Origin: Acholoe squamosa
Taxonomy: Eukaryota > Annelida > Polychaeta > Phyllodocida > Polynoidae
Assembly (NCBI GenBank): GCA_949317995.1
Contig: OX439043.1
Location: 5,758,501 to 5,822,500, forward strand
DNA length: 64,000 nt
Reading direction: 5' to 3'
In this document: in pieces, positions 44,701 to 55,246 of the stretch
How the letters are laid out: each line of letters opens with the position of its first letter
Numbering within the stretch: position 1 is the first letter of the stretch
The notes under the pieces: model-generated
Seen by the model: the letters and a program-made list of their open reading frames with translations, nothing else
Told to the model about the DNA's origin: nothing
Database searches by the model: none
Translations under genes and position numbers: made by a program

Positions 44701-47700
44701 TGTTCATGTGAGGGACCTGCCTGCTGGTGGTGTGAGGAAGTAGGCCAATTAAAGTTAACATTTTCAGGGTCCATGTTACCTGGAGATTGATCCTGCCTGA
44801 AGTTTACTCTTTGGATATTAGTATTTTTATTTTGCCCAGTGTTAGAATTTTTATTTTCTTGTAGTCTGGCACGGTTTTTCTCCTGAAGCCTGCACACCTC
44901 AGCCAAAAGGTCGTCCTTAGTTCTGCCTGAAGGTAAAAGGGATACAACACTTGTGTCTGGGGTCTTCTTTTGCTCTGCCTTTTTAACCCTGGTATTGAAA
45001 GAGTCAACAATGTGAAGAAGAGTACCAGAGTTTACTCGGGGCTTCGCAAGAAGTTGTTGTGATGTCGCATTGGATAGGTAATTTGGGTTAGTCTGTGTGA
45101 TGTTATCCTCTCTGTTCACTTCTTCCTGGAAGTTGGAAGAAATGACAGGGTTGTAGTTCTCTTGGTAAGAACGGTGCTCTGCAGGGGTCATGTTCCTCTC
45201 CATTTCTGCTTCCACCCTAACCGCTTGCTCTTTATTAACAAAGGGCTCTGCAATAAAAAATAGGTGACAATGCATAAAGCTATAAAATAATTATATCCAA
45301 GCCTAAAACAGTTATTTCAGTGTAAACTTAACTTAAAAAATTCACGGTTTTACCTGTTCAAAAAAGAAGCACATATTTGGGAAAAGCTAGGAATTATTCT
45401 TGGTGAACAGAAAAATTGATTCCATGTTCTTACTTACCTCCACCTTCTAGGCTTTCTACCAATTGACCTTCTAGTGCCACTTCCAGGGCCTTAGAAGGCA
45501 TACTAAGGGCCGCATAGTCCTCTCGCTCTTCTCTGTCCGGGTCATAGCAAGACCAAGGCCTGTCCTTTCGATCTCCGCCCTTCAGGTTGGGGGGCTGCAT
45601 TCCTGGTATGCCTGCAGAAAAAGTTAGTGAAACACATGTTACTAATGAAATCATTTATATATGAACCATATTTTATAAGTTCGAAAAAATGCCTCTTATA
45701 CACTGAAGTATCTTTGAATACCTACTTAAAGAATAGAAAAATACAAGTAAATATAGGTCAGATTTATTTACCTAAAATTACTTCGTTACCGGAGTAATCA
45801 CAGATCGCCTGTTCCAGCTCATCAAGGTAGTCCTCTGCGTCCCTCTGACCGCTGCCGGTCTTGTATTTGTTGTCTATCATCTGTCTCTGTAAGTACAAAT
45901 GTGCTTCAGTTATTTCAAACAGCCTTAGAAAGACAGAAAAGAAGCAGATGGATTTTAATATTTAAACGACTATATGTCCCACCCATATCGAAAATCCAAA
46001 AAAGACTACATGAAATAATAATTTATTCAGGATGTGGAGAAAAAAAATTTTCATTTACCTTGCGTCTAGCGTCTTGGCCGAAATAATTTAACTTGTCCTT
46101 GCACTGAGGTATGGATCTGTAACGCTTCCCGTTAGCCATCACGTACTCTGAAGAAGTAATTCATCGTAGGAAATTAAAAGAATATCCATCTCATGTGTTA
46201 CATAGACACAGAACATTACAATTATTTACAAGATAATATGCATTAAAATATATATATGGATTGAAATATACTTTTCTGTATTAAGTTCTATTAAGTTCTA
46301 GAGAGAGAGAAAAGGTGTTTCTAATATTAAACATTTTTAATAGGTTAAATATATTTATGAACAAAAACAAAAAACGAGACTATTTTATACCTTGTAATTC
46401 TTTCCAAGCTAATTCCTTGAGGACTGCGCCGTCAGTGGGGTGCTTGAAACGGCCTTTCAAAACCACTTTAAGGTGGTTTGCCCCAAATATGAGAGGCCTC
46501 AGTTCGTTCGCTTTCCAGTGTACGCCCTTCATCTGCTGCTCTAGTTGGGCCAGAGCCTGTGGGTCAGTGGGGAGAATAACTCGGCCCGTGACTGGGTCCA
46601 GAGACAAGCTGACCATGCTTTTGTTCAGATTAAGGGACCGATCCGATGAGGAAGGACCAGGTGGGACTGTTTCAGAACTGGTAGCACTGGATCCTTGGAC
46701 TTCACCGACTGCAGAAGACACTGCCTGCAGAGCCTCTGTGAGCCCTGGAATGTTAGAAGATGACTGTGGAATGACCTGAGTGAGCGCTCTAACAGCTGCT
46801 GTTAGTCCTTCAAAGTTTTGAACATTAGCAGCAGGGACAGCCCGCCCTTTCCCTTTACCTCGGTAAGAAGAGGAATTAGACCCACGAGGTCTTCCCCTTC
46901 CTCGCCCTCGACCCCTCGAGGAACTTCCTCTAGTGGGCTCTGGCAATATATATGTGGGATCAGTTTGTTCACAGTCTGGAGTCTCTGGGTATATGTACCG
47001 CCGTTTCTCCGGCGGAGGGAAGTGACTTTGATGTTCTCTACTTGGGGCCATTCCTTTTTGCCGGCGTGCTGACAGATCTGCTCTCTGACATTCCATTGTG
47101 TGTAGGTGTGACATATAACTGATGGCTTGATCCCCTGCGTCACCAGAGAAATTTTCGGGTCGAGTGTCATCATAGAATTCATCGTCATATGGTTCTCCAT
47201 AATTGGGGTCAGCAAACTAGGTGAAAAGAAAGAACAACCGGTCTTTAGTTCACTTTTAATAAAGTATTCTTAGAAAGACGAATATATAATTTGCATTGGA
47301 TTTTTTTACAGTGTACTTATTGGACATACAATTTTTATTTATATGAATAAGGAAAAGAGGTCAAATATAGTGAAAACATAACTTATTTATATTAATTTCT
47401 AAGATTTCAGGGCCTACTTTAATCTGAGGCTAGGGGCTGTCTGCTAGAGACCCACACCCTTAGCAAGGGAAAAAATTTTTCCTTTTACCTTGTAACATGC
47501 AAAAGTGCCAAAAAGTATGAGAAGGGGGGGAGGGGGAGGCTGAAAAAAGGGCCAAGAAGAGTGGTCTATACTGAAAAAGGGCTTAAAAAAATAAAGGTCA
47601 GGGTAGTCCATTTTTTAACCCGATAATTTTTTGGTTCAGCAGATTCCTTCTCCCCCCCCCCTTTTTTTATTGTTCCCCAAAAAAATTACTTGACAGCTAT

Positions 47701-47985
47701 TCACACGTCACAATCCCATGTTATTACAAGTTGATTGTTTCAGTTCATTGTCAGAAATAGGTAGGGTTGGTGAAAGGACCTTGAAAAAAAGGGCGCCAAC
47801 TACACCAGGCCAGAAAGTAAACTGATGTTAACCGGCGTCATGAAAACCGATGTTTCTAAGTACGTAATCTAATTAAAAAAAAGCATGTCATATACTATGC
47901 ACACACAGGAAGAGACAGGAGACACAGGCCTTTCATTTAATAGTTTGATGGTTGTGTTACTCACCCTCTTGTCTCCACGATTCAT
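41749..47985 (-). CDS. Harbinger Myb/SANT-like partner protein, nine exons
   Basis: Exons (minus): 47985-47965, 47216-46391, 46147-46059, 45886-45772, 45611-45438, 45247-43097, 42894-42763, 42548-42468, 42284-41749. All splice sites are canonical and phases agree, giving 1374 codons plus stop. An AT-hook-like RGRGRGRGRPRG lies at about residues 108-119. A Myb/SANT or trihelix-type DNA-binding region spans about 239-325 (VHWKANELRPLI, then RSIPQCKDKLNYFG), split over exons 2-4. Exon 6 holds a Gln/Ser/His/Pro-rich repeat (coded at about 44450-44760) and then a long Lys/Glu/Gln-rich coiled-coil region. The C-terminus is acidic with a final basic cluster (KRSQRIKIKRKNRE). In other Harbingers the Myb-like protein brings the transposase to the nucleus and the DNA ends. 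This version is unusually long. Confidence 0.85.
44450..44760 (-). repeat. Coding minisatellite in exon 6 of the Myb-like gene
   Basis: Nine to ten units of roughly 27-33 bases encode variants of S-x-x-x-QQ-x-G/A-x-S/P-Y/H-QQ. Plus-strand frames across it are mirror artefacts. The units stay in frame, so length variation would change protein length without breaking it. Confidence 0.75.
47220..47960. other. Intron 1 of the Myb-like gene
   Basis: Contains G-rich and C-rich tracts (about 47524-47540 and 47651-47665) and otherwise AT-rich sequence. No coding signal. Confidence 0.6.
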
Positions 47986-48169
47986 GATTTTTCTCGGTGT
48001 ACAACTCGAAAAAGTTGACACCGGAAGAGAATGGCGAACACGGGGAAGACCTTCCGGTGATGACGTAGGACTGAGATCCCGCAGGGATTCCCCTCTTTTC
48101 TCGCGTGATGGCAGGGTTCTCCCTATTTTTTCAGTAGGGCAGGACAGAACGCGGACCCAAACACGGACA

Positions 48170-48189
48170 TGAACACGGAGGTCCGCGTT
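48170..48189 (-). repeat. Harbinger subterminal inverted repeat, right
   Basis: Complement of 38835-38854. A further 'aggtccgcgttgag' at 48191-48204 is the complement of 38981-38994. Confidence 0.65.
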
Positions 48190-48340
48190 CAGGTCCGCGT
48201 TGAGGGCCACGTTTAATAAAATCATGTAATATTAGCCGGACGGAAATAATTAGGCGAACTTATACACCTTTGAAAATAAAAATAAATATGGAATTTTTTT
48301 ATTCCGGGTTAGGAGTCCATGTTTATATATTTACTATTAA

Positions 48341-48928
48341 ATGGGGAAAAACAGGGCCCTGCAGGGGAAAATTTCTAAATATAGAGGTTCTATTGTTATT
48401 TTAAAAAAAGATTTTTCTTTAAAATTTACCAAAAATGGGTGTTGTTATATATTTTTAAGAAATGATTTCAACTTTATTGTAAGTAACATTAAAAAGTTTA
48501 TTTCCTTTTTTTGTTCAAATTTTTGGAATCATTTTTCTTTAATAAATTACAATACAATTAAAGTTTCATTATTAAATATCCAAATAAGTGTAGAAATTGA
48601 CATAAAAAATAACTATATTAAAGTTATAGAATTTCTTTTAAAAACACGATTTCATTTTAAAGACAAATATTCATATAAATTAAAGGAGTCTAACACATAT
48701 GAATCTGTTTGGGTAAACTATGAAGGATTAAAAAAAGATTATAATGTGAATAATGTTTCTGTCATAAGAATTTCAAATAAAGATATTACTTTTACTTTAG
48801 GTTATAATTTCAAAGGGAATTGTATAACTAAAGATTGTAATATTTTTTTATTTTTATGTTCTGAGATAAAACTTGTGTTAGATGAAATTATAAAGGAAAA
48901 GTCAGACAATAAAAATGAAAGAAATTAA
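48341..48928 (+). CDS. Polinton ORF of unknown function, 195 aa
   Basis: An uninterrupted frame with composition typical of the element (Lys, Asn, Ile, Phe-rich). The first ~13 residues may not belong; the next Met is far downstream, so the start is uncertain. No known domain, signal peptide or membrane helix was recognised. A 14-base overlap with the next ORF suggests co-transcription. Confidence 0.5.
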   Translation: MGKNRALQGKISKYRGSIVILKKDFSLKFTKNGCCYIFLRNDFNFIVSNIKKFISFFCSNFWNHFSLINYNTIKVSLLNIQISVEIDIKNNYIKVIEFLLKTRFHFKDKYSYKLKESNTYESVWVNYEGLKKDYNVNNVSVIRISNKDITFTLGYNFKGNCITKDCNIFLFLCSEIKLVLDEIIKEKSDNKNERN

Positions 48929-49436
48929 ATTGATTTCAGAAATTCTTTTAACAATATTTTTTATTTTAAGTCAAAATAATGAATTTAACAGAGTTTACTG
49001 GAATGAAATTAAGCTTAAAGAGAAACATTGTTTGTATTACATTTTAAAATATATCAAAAGGAAGAAGCAAGAGTCTTTTATATCAAAAGAAAAAATATTT
49101 GATCTAATGAAAGATGAGACTTGGTTTTTTCTTTTGTCTCTGTTAAAAAAAGAAGAAGCCTACAAAAAAGAGTATGAATATTGTATAAATCAAGAGAAAG
49201 AAAAAATTCTTTCAGACCTTATTTCTTCTCATAGTGTATTGTTAGAATGTATTTCAGAAGTTTTGAATCTTAATATAACTTTTTACACAAAAAATCAAAG
49301 TGTAGATTTTTTTCCTTCGGAAAATATGAGAAGCAAACCTGTCTCTATTTTTTTTGATTCTGAGAACGAGGAACTGAAAGAATATGTAGAGACTAAGAAA
49401 AGAAAAAAGAATAAAAAAAAAATTACCAGCTTCTGA
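48915..49436 (+). CDS. Polinton ORF of unknown function, probably truncated by frameshift
   Basis: A 173-residue frame starting ATGAAAGAAATT inside the end of the previous gene. It begins with a hydrophobic segment (ISEILLTIFFILSQN), then is highly charged and ends in a Lys-rich run. The frame breaks at a 10-base A-run (49413-49422). Past that point another frame continues the same acidic Ser/Glu style to about 49590, so the original protein was longer. Confidence 0.5.
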   Translation: MKEIKLISEILLTIFFILSQNNEFNRVYWNEIKLKEKHCLYYILKYIKRKKQESFISKEKIFDLMKDETWFFLLSLLKKEEAYKKEYEYCINQEKEKILSDLISSHSVLLECISEVLNLNITFYTKNQSVDFFPSENMRSKPVSIFFDSENEELKEYVETKKRKKNKKKITSF

Positions 49437-49985
49437 TAATGTTTTAAGTGAAGAGAATTTGACAGATTCTAGTGAAAATGAGGATAATGATTCGAAATCT
49501 TTAGACATAGAAAGAAAAAAGAGAAAATCTAAATCTGTTAAACCTAAACGAAGCGTTTCTCAGGTTGTTCTTCTGATCCTGAATTTAATTTTTTGAAAGA
49601 AGATTTAGAATTGTCTGAGAGCGATTCAGAAAGTGAAGAGCAGGGTTCAACGAATAAAAAATTTAAAAAAAATGAAGAAATGAAGCATGAGAAAAAAATA
49701 GAAATAGATGTAGACGATAAAGTAAATTCTTTACGAGAGTTTTCACCTTTTGCTAACCTATTTAAAGAACAGCTAGAACAGTGTAGGGCTAACTTAGAAT
49801 CTTCTATTAAAGTATGTGATAGAATATATAAGCATTTAATTGTCTTACAAACTAATATGTTACCTGAAAATATAGAGAAATGTGCTAAATGTCCGCAACA
49901 TTGTTCTGCAGCTATTCTCAGGTGTACTAAAGACAGAAGAGGTCCTAAAAATTGTAAACCAAAAAAATTAAAAATAATGAAATAA
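49437..49985 (+). pseudogene. Continuation of the preceding Polinton ORF, frameshifted
   Basis: Acidic, Ser/Glu/Asp-rich sequence changes frame again near 49570 and then stays open from 49593 to 49985. The last part has a globular-looking segment and four or five cysteines (KCAKCPQHCSAAILRC), possibly metal-binding. No ATG starts the 49593 frame. Function unknown. Confidence 0.45.
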
Positions 49986-50097
49986 ATATTATATAAAAGC
50001 TGCTTAGCATAATGTTTGAGTATGGCATTTTTTTTTTATTTTTAACTTTCTGACTTAAAATTTTAGTTATGAATTTTATTTTATTTATTACCTACAG

Positions 50098-51093
50098 ATG
50101 GAACGTAATATCCTCGTCAGAAGTCCTTTAATAAAAAACCAAGAGCCAGAACCTATTTTGTCCAAGTTTAACAACAAATTTTTTCAAGGAACAAAATTTG
50201 CTAAAAATGTTCATGATGTATAAGAAACATCTTCTCTTCAGAAGCCTGAAGAGGAAATGCCTCTTCTTGTAAGACGGAGTCGAGCTAATCCTACTAAAAG
50301 AATGATTTCAAAAGAAGAAGATCTGGAGGCTATGCCTCCACTAGTAAAGAAAAAAAAACTTTCAGAGCTTTGCAAAAGCGACTATGATCCAGCTTCTTTA
50401 GATTTACTAGAAGAAGCTATTCAGATTTCTGGACTTGAGTTGACAAAAGATGACTATCAAGTTGTAAATGAAGTTGTCTCCTTAGAAGATAACAATGAAC
50501 TTCACGTAGACTATGAGGAAATTGGTGGTGTTGAAGACAACAATGACCACTACAGTCACCGTGAAGTTGAAGTTATTCTCGAAGGGGACAAGGACGAAAT
50601 CATTGACAGTAACGAAGTTAACGTTGCTGGCAAAGAAGTTGCTGTGTTCAAAGATGGTAACTTAGTTCCTAGTGAAGTTGTCGTAAAAGACAACAACATC
50701 ACTCTTCCTGATAAAAGTTCAGACGAAGTTGTCAATGACATTCCATGTCCTGTCACTGAGCCTTTTTCTGATTCTATGCAACAGGCTAAAACAAGAGACT
50801 ACCTTCAACGTTTAATTCTGTCCCGCTTGCCTGTTTCTGTCGTCTTCCCTCAAAAGAAAGACACAGAGACAGGATCACTTCTCATGAAGCTGAAGACAAA
50901 AGTTCCTACGAAAACAAGAACAAAAATATGTAAAAATATCACTTGTGAAACATGCACTGACGAACTGTTCTTTGGAGGGGGAGTGTACTTCACTGCACAA
51001 AAAAAGAGCATGATGTCATGCCGTTATTGTTTGAAACTTTTTGGCTCCCCTCTTTTTCTGATTCAGCATATTTCGTCAACACATTTGGATTAA
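50098..51093 (+). pseudogene. Polinton ORF with C2H2 zinc finger, internal stop
   Basis: The frame opens at ATG 50098 and runs 41 codons to TAA at 50221. It then continues in the same frame from ATG 50257 to 51093 (278 codons). The stop therefore splits one gene or separates a short leader peptide. The long part is acidic, rich in Val/Asp/Glu/Asn, and ends in a cysteine cluster (CKNITCETC) followed by a C2H2 finger (C-x2-C, about 12 residues, H-x4-H). GC content is higher than in neighbouring ORFs. It is possibly a DNA-binding regulator; this is inference from the finger only. Confidence 0.5.
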
Positions 51094-51269
51094 ATTATTC
51101 AAAAGAAATAAAGCATAAGCTTCAGGAAAAGTTACTTTTATGTTTATATGACATTGTATTTGAATATGTGTGCAGCCTATATCATAAGCATGTAGTATAA
51201 AAATGTCATACAAGAATTTCAATGTTTATTTTATATTAAAATAATCCGTCTTGTTTTTATAGGTTCAAG

Positions 51270-52118
51270 ATGGAAAAGCAACTCTACTTGAATTTTTTTT
51301 TTTACTTTCATTGAGAAGTTTATACTTCAAAAACTATTTCAATTTTTATCGTAAACCTTTGATGGAAAAATTGAACATTGAAATACCTGCACATTCATTG
51401 TTGTCTGTATCGAAATGTTTTTTATACATTTCCTTCTTAAATATTTCATCAAAAAAAGCTTGTTATGAACGTTTTAATGAAATCAAAAATATAGAGTCTA
51501 TAGCATTTTTTGCTTCTTTTTTTCAGTCAGATTTTTTGTTTAATTATATATATCAAAGGACTATGAAAAAAATCAAAGAAAAAGGGAAAGTATTGAAAGT
51601 TTTTGTTTATTGTGGAACTATGTTTCATGTAAGCAGTAGAAAATTATTTTGGTTTGCTTCAGATCTTCTAAAAGTTAGTCGATCTGACATATTAGACGAT
51701 TTGCTTTGTACAAAACACAGCATATCTGCTTATTGTGATTATCTTTGTTATTCAGATAATGAATTACAAAATAAAATAACTGATATGTTACAAGATTTAG
51801 ACCTTAATGCAGAAACTGTCAAGTATCGCTGCAGAGGGTGTGGGAAATATCATACTTTTGATAAAAATAAAAAAAATTAGAACATTAAGAGTAACATATA
51901 TGCTGTGTTGTGCTTGTCCAGTTCATTATAAATGTTACAGTAGTTTTAAGTTTGCTTCATACAGTACTCATTATCGAAAAGGTATAGCATGTTATGATTG
52001 TTGCATGAAATGGAAAAAAGCAAAGCCATTATGTAGTCCTGAATTTTGTACATGGCTAAGAAAAAAATTCAGAAGCTTAAGAAAAAAAACTATAAAAAAT
52101 GCATTACATTATTATTGA
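51270..52118 (+). pseudogene. Zinc-finger ORF A of a related pair
   Basis: The coding sequence probably starts at ATG 51270. It is broken at an 11-base T-run (51293-51303) and again at an 8-base A-run (51869-51876), leaving frames 51311-51880 and 51807-52118. The N-terminal half contains the pattern SVSK...IESIAFFASFFQSDFLFNYI. The C-terminal half has a RING-like cysteine/histidine pattern: CRGCG, then LCCACPVHYKC, then CYDCCMKWKKAKP. The same layout appears in the next ORF. Ubiquitin ligase activity is possible for such fingers but not shown. Confidence 0.55.
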
Positions 52119-52471
52119 AGTTTAAAAAATATGAACATGTAAAAAACTACTGTGTGATCACTTCTATCAGGTATCCTTTATCACATAAGAGTATATAACC
52201 TGTAAGTTCGGTGTTTAGTCAGGCACTGTGACATTTCAGGTTAAGAACCTTAAAACAGAACATTCTGTACCATATTTATCAAACAAGTTTTGATATATAA
52301 AGTCTATTGAAGATAATATGTATTTATATAATTGTGCCTTTACCATATTTGTTGAATAAGGGTTGATATAAAGAGAATTTATTGTAAGTTATTGAGCAGA
52401 CATAAAGTGTCAAGTTTTAAGAAGAGATTTCACAGTAAGTTATATCAGAAAAAAAATTGCTGATATAAAAG
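52119..52471. other. Noncoding spacer between the paired zinc-finger ORFs
   Basis: AT-rich, with two near-copies of a block around 'ttgatataaa' preceded by 'ccatattt' (about 52270 and 52343). It may hold a promoter. No ORF. Confidence 0.4.
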
Positions 52472-53327
52472 ATGATAATTAAAGTTAATGTTGCTTTGCT
52501 TTTAAGTCGTGTTTATTACTTAGAAGCTATGTTGACTTTCACTGGTGGTAAAATAGATGATTTAATAGATGTTAGTTTCCCTGTTCAGAATTACATGAGT
52601 GTAACAGAAGCTAAACATATATTTACAGTGCTTTCTCTGATTCAGCCATTTTCATCTTTAAAAGAAATAAGAGTAGAAGCTTTATGCTTTTTCTCTGATT
52701 TCTTTCAGTCTTCATATCTTTTAGAAGAAATAATGAAGATTGTTTTATCTGATGTCATGTTATTGCCTAGAATTATTAAAATGTGCTGTATTTTTTTTAA
52801 AATATACCGATTTTTATTATAGAATAAAGGATTTTTCATGTTTTCTTTTAGAGACTTCATATTTTGAAGATGTAATAGAATTGATGAAACCTGCTCACAA
52901 AAAATATTACTTGAATGTTAATCCTAATGATTATGTTTTAAGTCCTTTGAAGAAAAAAATAAGAGATCAAATAAGAAAAAAAGAACATAAAATGTCTATT
53001 CTTTATATGTTTTGTAAACTTTGTTCTTCAGAGCTGATAATTTCTTCTAACAGCACAAATGTTACTTACATTCATTGTTGCATGCAACCTGTTCATATAA
53101 AATGTTTAGAATTTTTCTTTATGAAAACGAATCATAAAATAAAAAAGTGTAAATATTGTGATGTTAAATGGTTTGGAAAGAAGCCAATATATAGGTATGA
53201 AAAAGATATATTATTATGGTTTTCAAAAAAATCAGAATCATGCTCTTCTTTGAAGAAAGACAAGTTACCTAAAATGGCTTTACTTGAAAATAAAAATGTT
53301 AAAAAGTATAACAGTGTAATGTTATGA
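52472..53327 (+). pseudogene. Zinc-finger ORF B of a related pair
   Basis: Frames 52472-52822 and 52740-53327 are the two halves of one gene split at an 8-base T-run near 52791-52798. The first half has SVTEAKHIFTVLSLI and IRVEALCFFSDFFQSSYLLEEI, aligning with ORF A. The second half has FCKLCSSE, then HCCMQPVHIKC, then KCKYCDVKWFGKKP, the same finger pattern including the PVHxKC core. ORFs A and B are diverged tandem duplicates. Function unknown. Confidence 0.55.
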
Positions 53328-53431
53328 TGTTATATAATGTTTTCAATTATAAAATTAATAAATATTTTTTAAGTTTAATTTCTTTGAGATAATCAAAAAA
53401 AGTATATATCATATAAGTAAAAATTAAAGAA

Positions 53432-54361
53432 ATGACAATTTCCTCTCCTTTTTATGTGAATTTACCTTCTAATACTATTCACCCTTGTAGGGAAAACAAA
53501 ACAAGTTCTTATTATGTGAATTTACCTTCAACTATTACATTAAAAGGGGAATGGGAGGTTGGAGTGGTGGAAGTTATTATACCTATTTCTTGGTATAATT
53601 TTCCTGAAAGACCAGAACGAAATAGAACTATAATAGTGGAAAGAAATTTTTTTAAATTTAAAAAAAATGTGTTCTTAGCAAATTCTGCAAGTGATGTTAC
53701 CCTGGAGAAAAGGTTCATAGTAGAAAGAATTCCTTATGGAAATTATAATTCTATTAATAACCTTATTGGAACTATAAATTCTGTTCTAGAAAAAATTGAT
53801 ATTTATCCTGATGATGTTTTCTTTAAAAAAGAGCGAAAACCTTTTATGAAAATAGAACAACAAAATTTAAAACCTATTCTTAAAGTAGGAAAAGGAGACG
53901 AAGTAACTTTTTCTTCTGATTTGTGTTCTTTGTTAAGATTAGATTTACATGAAAAAGCTGAGAAAAAAGAAGGAAACACTGTGTCTTTTATAGGACCTCC
54001 TTTAGAAAATTTTGAAGAATATAAAAAAATAGCATCAAATTTAGGACCAAATGAATATGAAAATTTCATAGCGGGTGGGGTTCCTAATTTGCATTACATA
54101 GCATCTAATATTTATATATATAGCAATATAGTTTGTAATGAAGTAGTAGGAAACAAACAAGTTCCACTTTTAAGAACAATAAGATGCACAGGAAGCTTCG
54201 GTGATGACATAAAAGAAGTTTTTGTTACTCCATATTATAAAAAACTTAAAAGAAATGAAATACAAGAAATTCAAATAACTGTCTGTGATGACTTAGGAGA
54301 TCTTGTTAAATTTGAATACAGAACAGTGTTTTTGGTTTTACATTTCAGACCGATAGTCTAA
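53432..54361 (+). CDS. Putative Polinton structural protein, 309 aa
   Basis: An uninterrupted frame. The N-terminal pattern FYVNLPSN, then YYVNLPSTITLKGEWEVGVVEVIIP, then SWYNFPE resembles a beta-rich family that recurs in Maverick/Polinton-type elements of invertebrates. Part of the opening phrase occurs twice (residues about 7-12 and 27-32). A capsid-associated or surface role is my inference; penton identity is not established. No signal peptide or membrane helix. Its stop overlaps the start of the polymerase gene (TAATGA). Confidence 0.6.
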   Translation: MTISSPFYVNLPSNTIHPCRENKTSSYYVNLPSTITLKGEWEVGVVEVIIPISWYNFPERPERNRTIIVERNFFKFKKNVFLANSASDVTLEKRFIVERIPYGNYNSINNLIGTINSVLEKIDIYPDDVFFKKERKPFMKIEQQNLKPILKVGKGDEVTFSSDLCSLLRLDLHEKAEKKEGNTVSFIGPPLENFEEYKKIASNLGPNEYENFIAGGVPNLHYIASNIYIYSNIVCNEVVGNKQVPLLRTIRCTGSFGDDIKEVFVTPYYKKLKRNEIQEIQITVCDDLGDLVKFEYRTVFLVLHFRPIV

Positions 54362-55087
54362 TGATTTATCGTTGTAGAGCATTAAAAAATCTTATCACAG
54401 AATATGATATCATTCCTAATTCTTTAAAATATGATCCTGATTTATTTCTATTCAAAAATTTAAAAAAAGTGAAGAAAAAAATATTAAAAGTAAAGAAAGA
54501 AGAAGGTGGAATTAAATTTCAAATAGGACTTTGCGTTGTTTTAGGAAAATATAACTTAGAAACTAGTGAATATTTTCAAATAGAACCATGGTTTTTGAGT
54601 CCGGTTCAATTCGGCTTTGATTCTTTGAATTTAGAAGAAACAATTAGGACTAGTTTTTCTGTTATATTAGGATTTTTTTATTCATTCCTTCACATGGGAT
54701 CAGGATGGTTTCTTAAAAAAATCAAAGTTCTTAGAATTTCAATTTTTAAATATAACCCTTTAGGAGGAAAAGAAACACAAAAGACTAAAGACTTAATTGA
54801 CAAAAAAAAAATCGATTTTAAACATAAAAGGAACTGGTAATAAATGCTTTCTTTATTCTGTTTTAGCTGGTCTACATAAAGTAACAAATAATTCAAATTT
54901 AGCAAAATCTTATGATATTTTTTTAAATGAATTGAATCTTTCTTTTATTACTTTTCCTGTGAAATTAAATGAAATATCACATTTTGAAAAAAAGAACAAT
55001 TTAACAATAAATGTATTTGGTATGTTAGAAACAGAGCAAAAGATAATTCAACCTTTCCCTATGTATATTTCTACCTATAGGCTATAG
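54361..55087 (+). pseudogene. DNA polymerase B, N-terminal part
   Basis: Frames 54361-54840 and 54797-55087 match the N-terminal domain of Polinton polymerases: GSGWFLKKI with FKYNPLGG, then NKCFLYSVLAGLHKV and INVFG. They are separated by a frameshift in a 10-base A-run (54802-54811). The gene starts at ATG 54361, overlapping the previous stop. The coding sequence halts at about 55081, where a ~1.97-kb foreign insertion begins. Confidence 0.75.
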
Positions 55088-55246
55088 GGGTTAGACGGGG
55101 AGGGTTGAATGGATGTATGGGTAAGATAGGATTATATCCATGCAAAATCTAAATAGAAGTACCAGTAAACACCAGTAGACAGCAATACTGCCAAAATCTA
55201 CGGCCAGAGGAAACAAAAATGCATTTCTGCAACTTTTTGACAGCAT

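Larger units (their letters stand above)
38700..48240. mobile_element. Large autonomous PIF/Harbinger transposon
   Basis: Two convergent multi-exon genes, a DDE transposase on the plus strand and a Myb/SANT-type partner on the minus strand, form the standard PIF/Harbinger pair. Both ends are rich in 'CGCGGACC' and 'CACGGAC' motifs in opposite orientation. A 20-base inverted pair lies at 38835-38854 and 48170-48189, and a 14-base pair at 38981-38994 and 48191-48204. The exact termini and 3-base target duplication could not be fixed: the left end lies between about 38700 and 38980, the right between about 48190 and 48240. At roughly 9.3-9.5 kb it is long for this superfamily, mainly because of introns and the long partner gene. 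Confidence 0.75.

Noticed and set aside
44041-44743. Several plus-strand frames, one with VGxSYxxAVG-like repeats
   Set aside because: Mirror images of the coding minisatellite in the minus-strand Myb-like gene, whose splice structure is fully consistent.
48260-48340. Left terminal inverted repeat of the Polinton
   Set aside because: No candidate could be confirmed because the right end is outside the window.
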